A stretch of 14,684 bases of DNA from Candidatus Bathyarchaeum sp. (GTDB lineage: Archaea; Thermoproteota; Bathyarchaeia; Bathyarchaeales; Bathyarchaeaceae), in NCBI GenBank assembly GCA_004376385.1, contig SOJY01000256.1:1-14684 (forward strand), in the 5' to 3' direction. Positions within the stretch are counted from its first letter, which is position 1, and each line of letters starts with the position of its first letter. The position numbers and the translations under genes are program-made. Below the pieces are notes generated by a model. It worked only from the letters and a program-made list of their open reading frames with translations, made no database searches and was not told the origin of the DNA. Positions 14,571 to 14,684 of this stretch are shown here, piece by piece.

Positions 14571-14605
14571 TGAGTGGATAGCAGACTTAGGTTGCCCTCC
14601 ACTCA
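14571..14605 (+). other. Strong hairpin, possible structured RNA or leader
   Basis: TGAGTGGA (14571-14578) and TCCACTCA (14598-14605) are perfect 8-base complements around a 19-base loop that can pair again as GCA/TGC, giving a stem with an internal loop. A second small dyad, ACCA-AC-TGGT, follows at 14608-14617. The hairpin begins where a plus-strand transcript from the TATA box at 14543 would start. It does not fold as a tRNA and has no T-arm motif. It could be the start of a small RNA or the 5' leader of a divergent gene outside the window. Confidence 0.35.
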
Positions 14606-14684
14606 GACCAACTGGTTTGACAGATAATTAGAAAAATATCCAACATTGCCTGAACATTAATAACAGCCAAATTGAAACGCGCGC

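Noticed and set aside
14561..14620. Possible tRNA at the right edge because of strong stems
   Set aside because: No cloverleaf can be drawn on either strand: no T-arm GTTC motif, no anticodon arm of proper size and no acceptor pairing.

Overview
The window looks like a chromosomal segment from an archaeon. Its clamp loader is archaeal in type (one small and one large RFC subunit). The candidate promoters look like archaeal TATA boxes. Start codons are often TTG or GTG, with Shine-Dalgarno sequences before some genes. The mix of a cell-surface NosD-like beta-helix protein, a possible NitrOD5-type small protein, archaeal ThiL and MetE-family proteins, HtrA and RFC would fit the Bathyarchaeia/Thermoproteota side of the archaea. 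That placement is inferred from family resemblance, not from a marker phylogeny.

Layout. 78-1778 (-) encodes a secreted, membrane-anchored beta-helix protein. 2003-4126 (+) is a two-gene unit, thiL plus a methionine-synthase-like gene with unusual predicted zinc ligands. 4176-5191 (-) holds two unrelated Nudix hydrolases in tandem. 5192-7340 is a gene-poor stretch with one intact small gene (5669-6160). It also holds a possible 45-residue CxxC protein without a normal start codon, a broken minus-strand reading frame, and a truncated, frameshifted ftsZ remnant. I read it as a site of past rearrangement and gene decay. 7341-8976 (+) is a four-helix membrane protein translationally coupled to a radical-SAM/PLP aminomutase-like enzyme. 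A small cupin (8964-9308, -) overlaps its 3' end tail-to-tail. 9502-10437 (+) is MoaA, and 10519-11706 (+) is a membrane-anchored HtrA protease. 11891-14454 (-) is an operon of rfcS, rfcL and an eight-cysteine protein. The right edge carries a symmetrical TATA box and a strong inverted repeat that may begin a divergent transcript leaving the window.

Functionally this is mostly housekeeping: thiamine diphosphate synthesis, methionine or methyl transfer, nucleotide clean-up, molybdopterin/tungstopterin synthesis, envelope protein quality control and DNA clamp loading. I see no CRISPR array, no complete insertion sequence, no tRNA or rRNA gene and no defence or toxin-antitoxin cassette. The points most worth following are the aminomutase-like enzyme, whose substrate-binding aspartates are replaced; the H/H/H/C metal-site prediction in the MetE-like protein; the ftsZ remnant; the RFC large subunit without a visible PCNA-binding tail and its cysteine-rich partner; and the possible structured RNA at the right edge.
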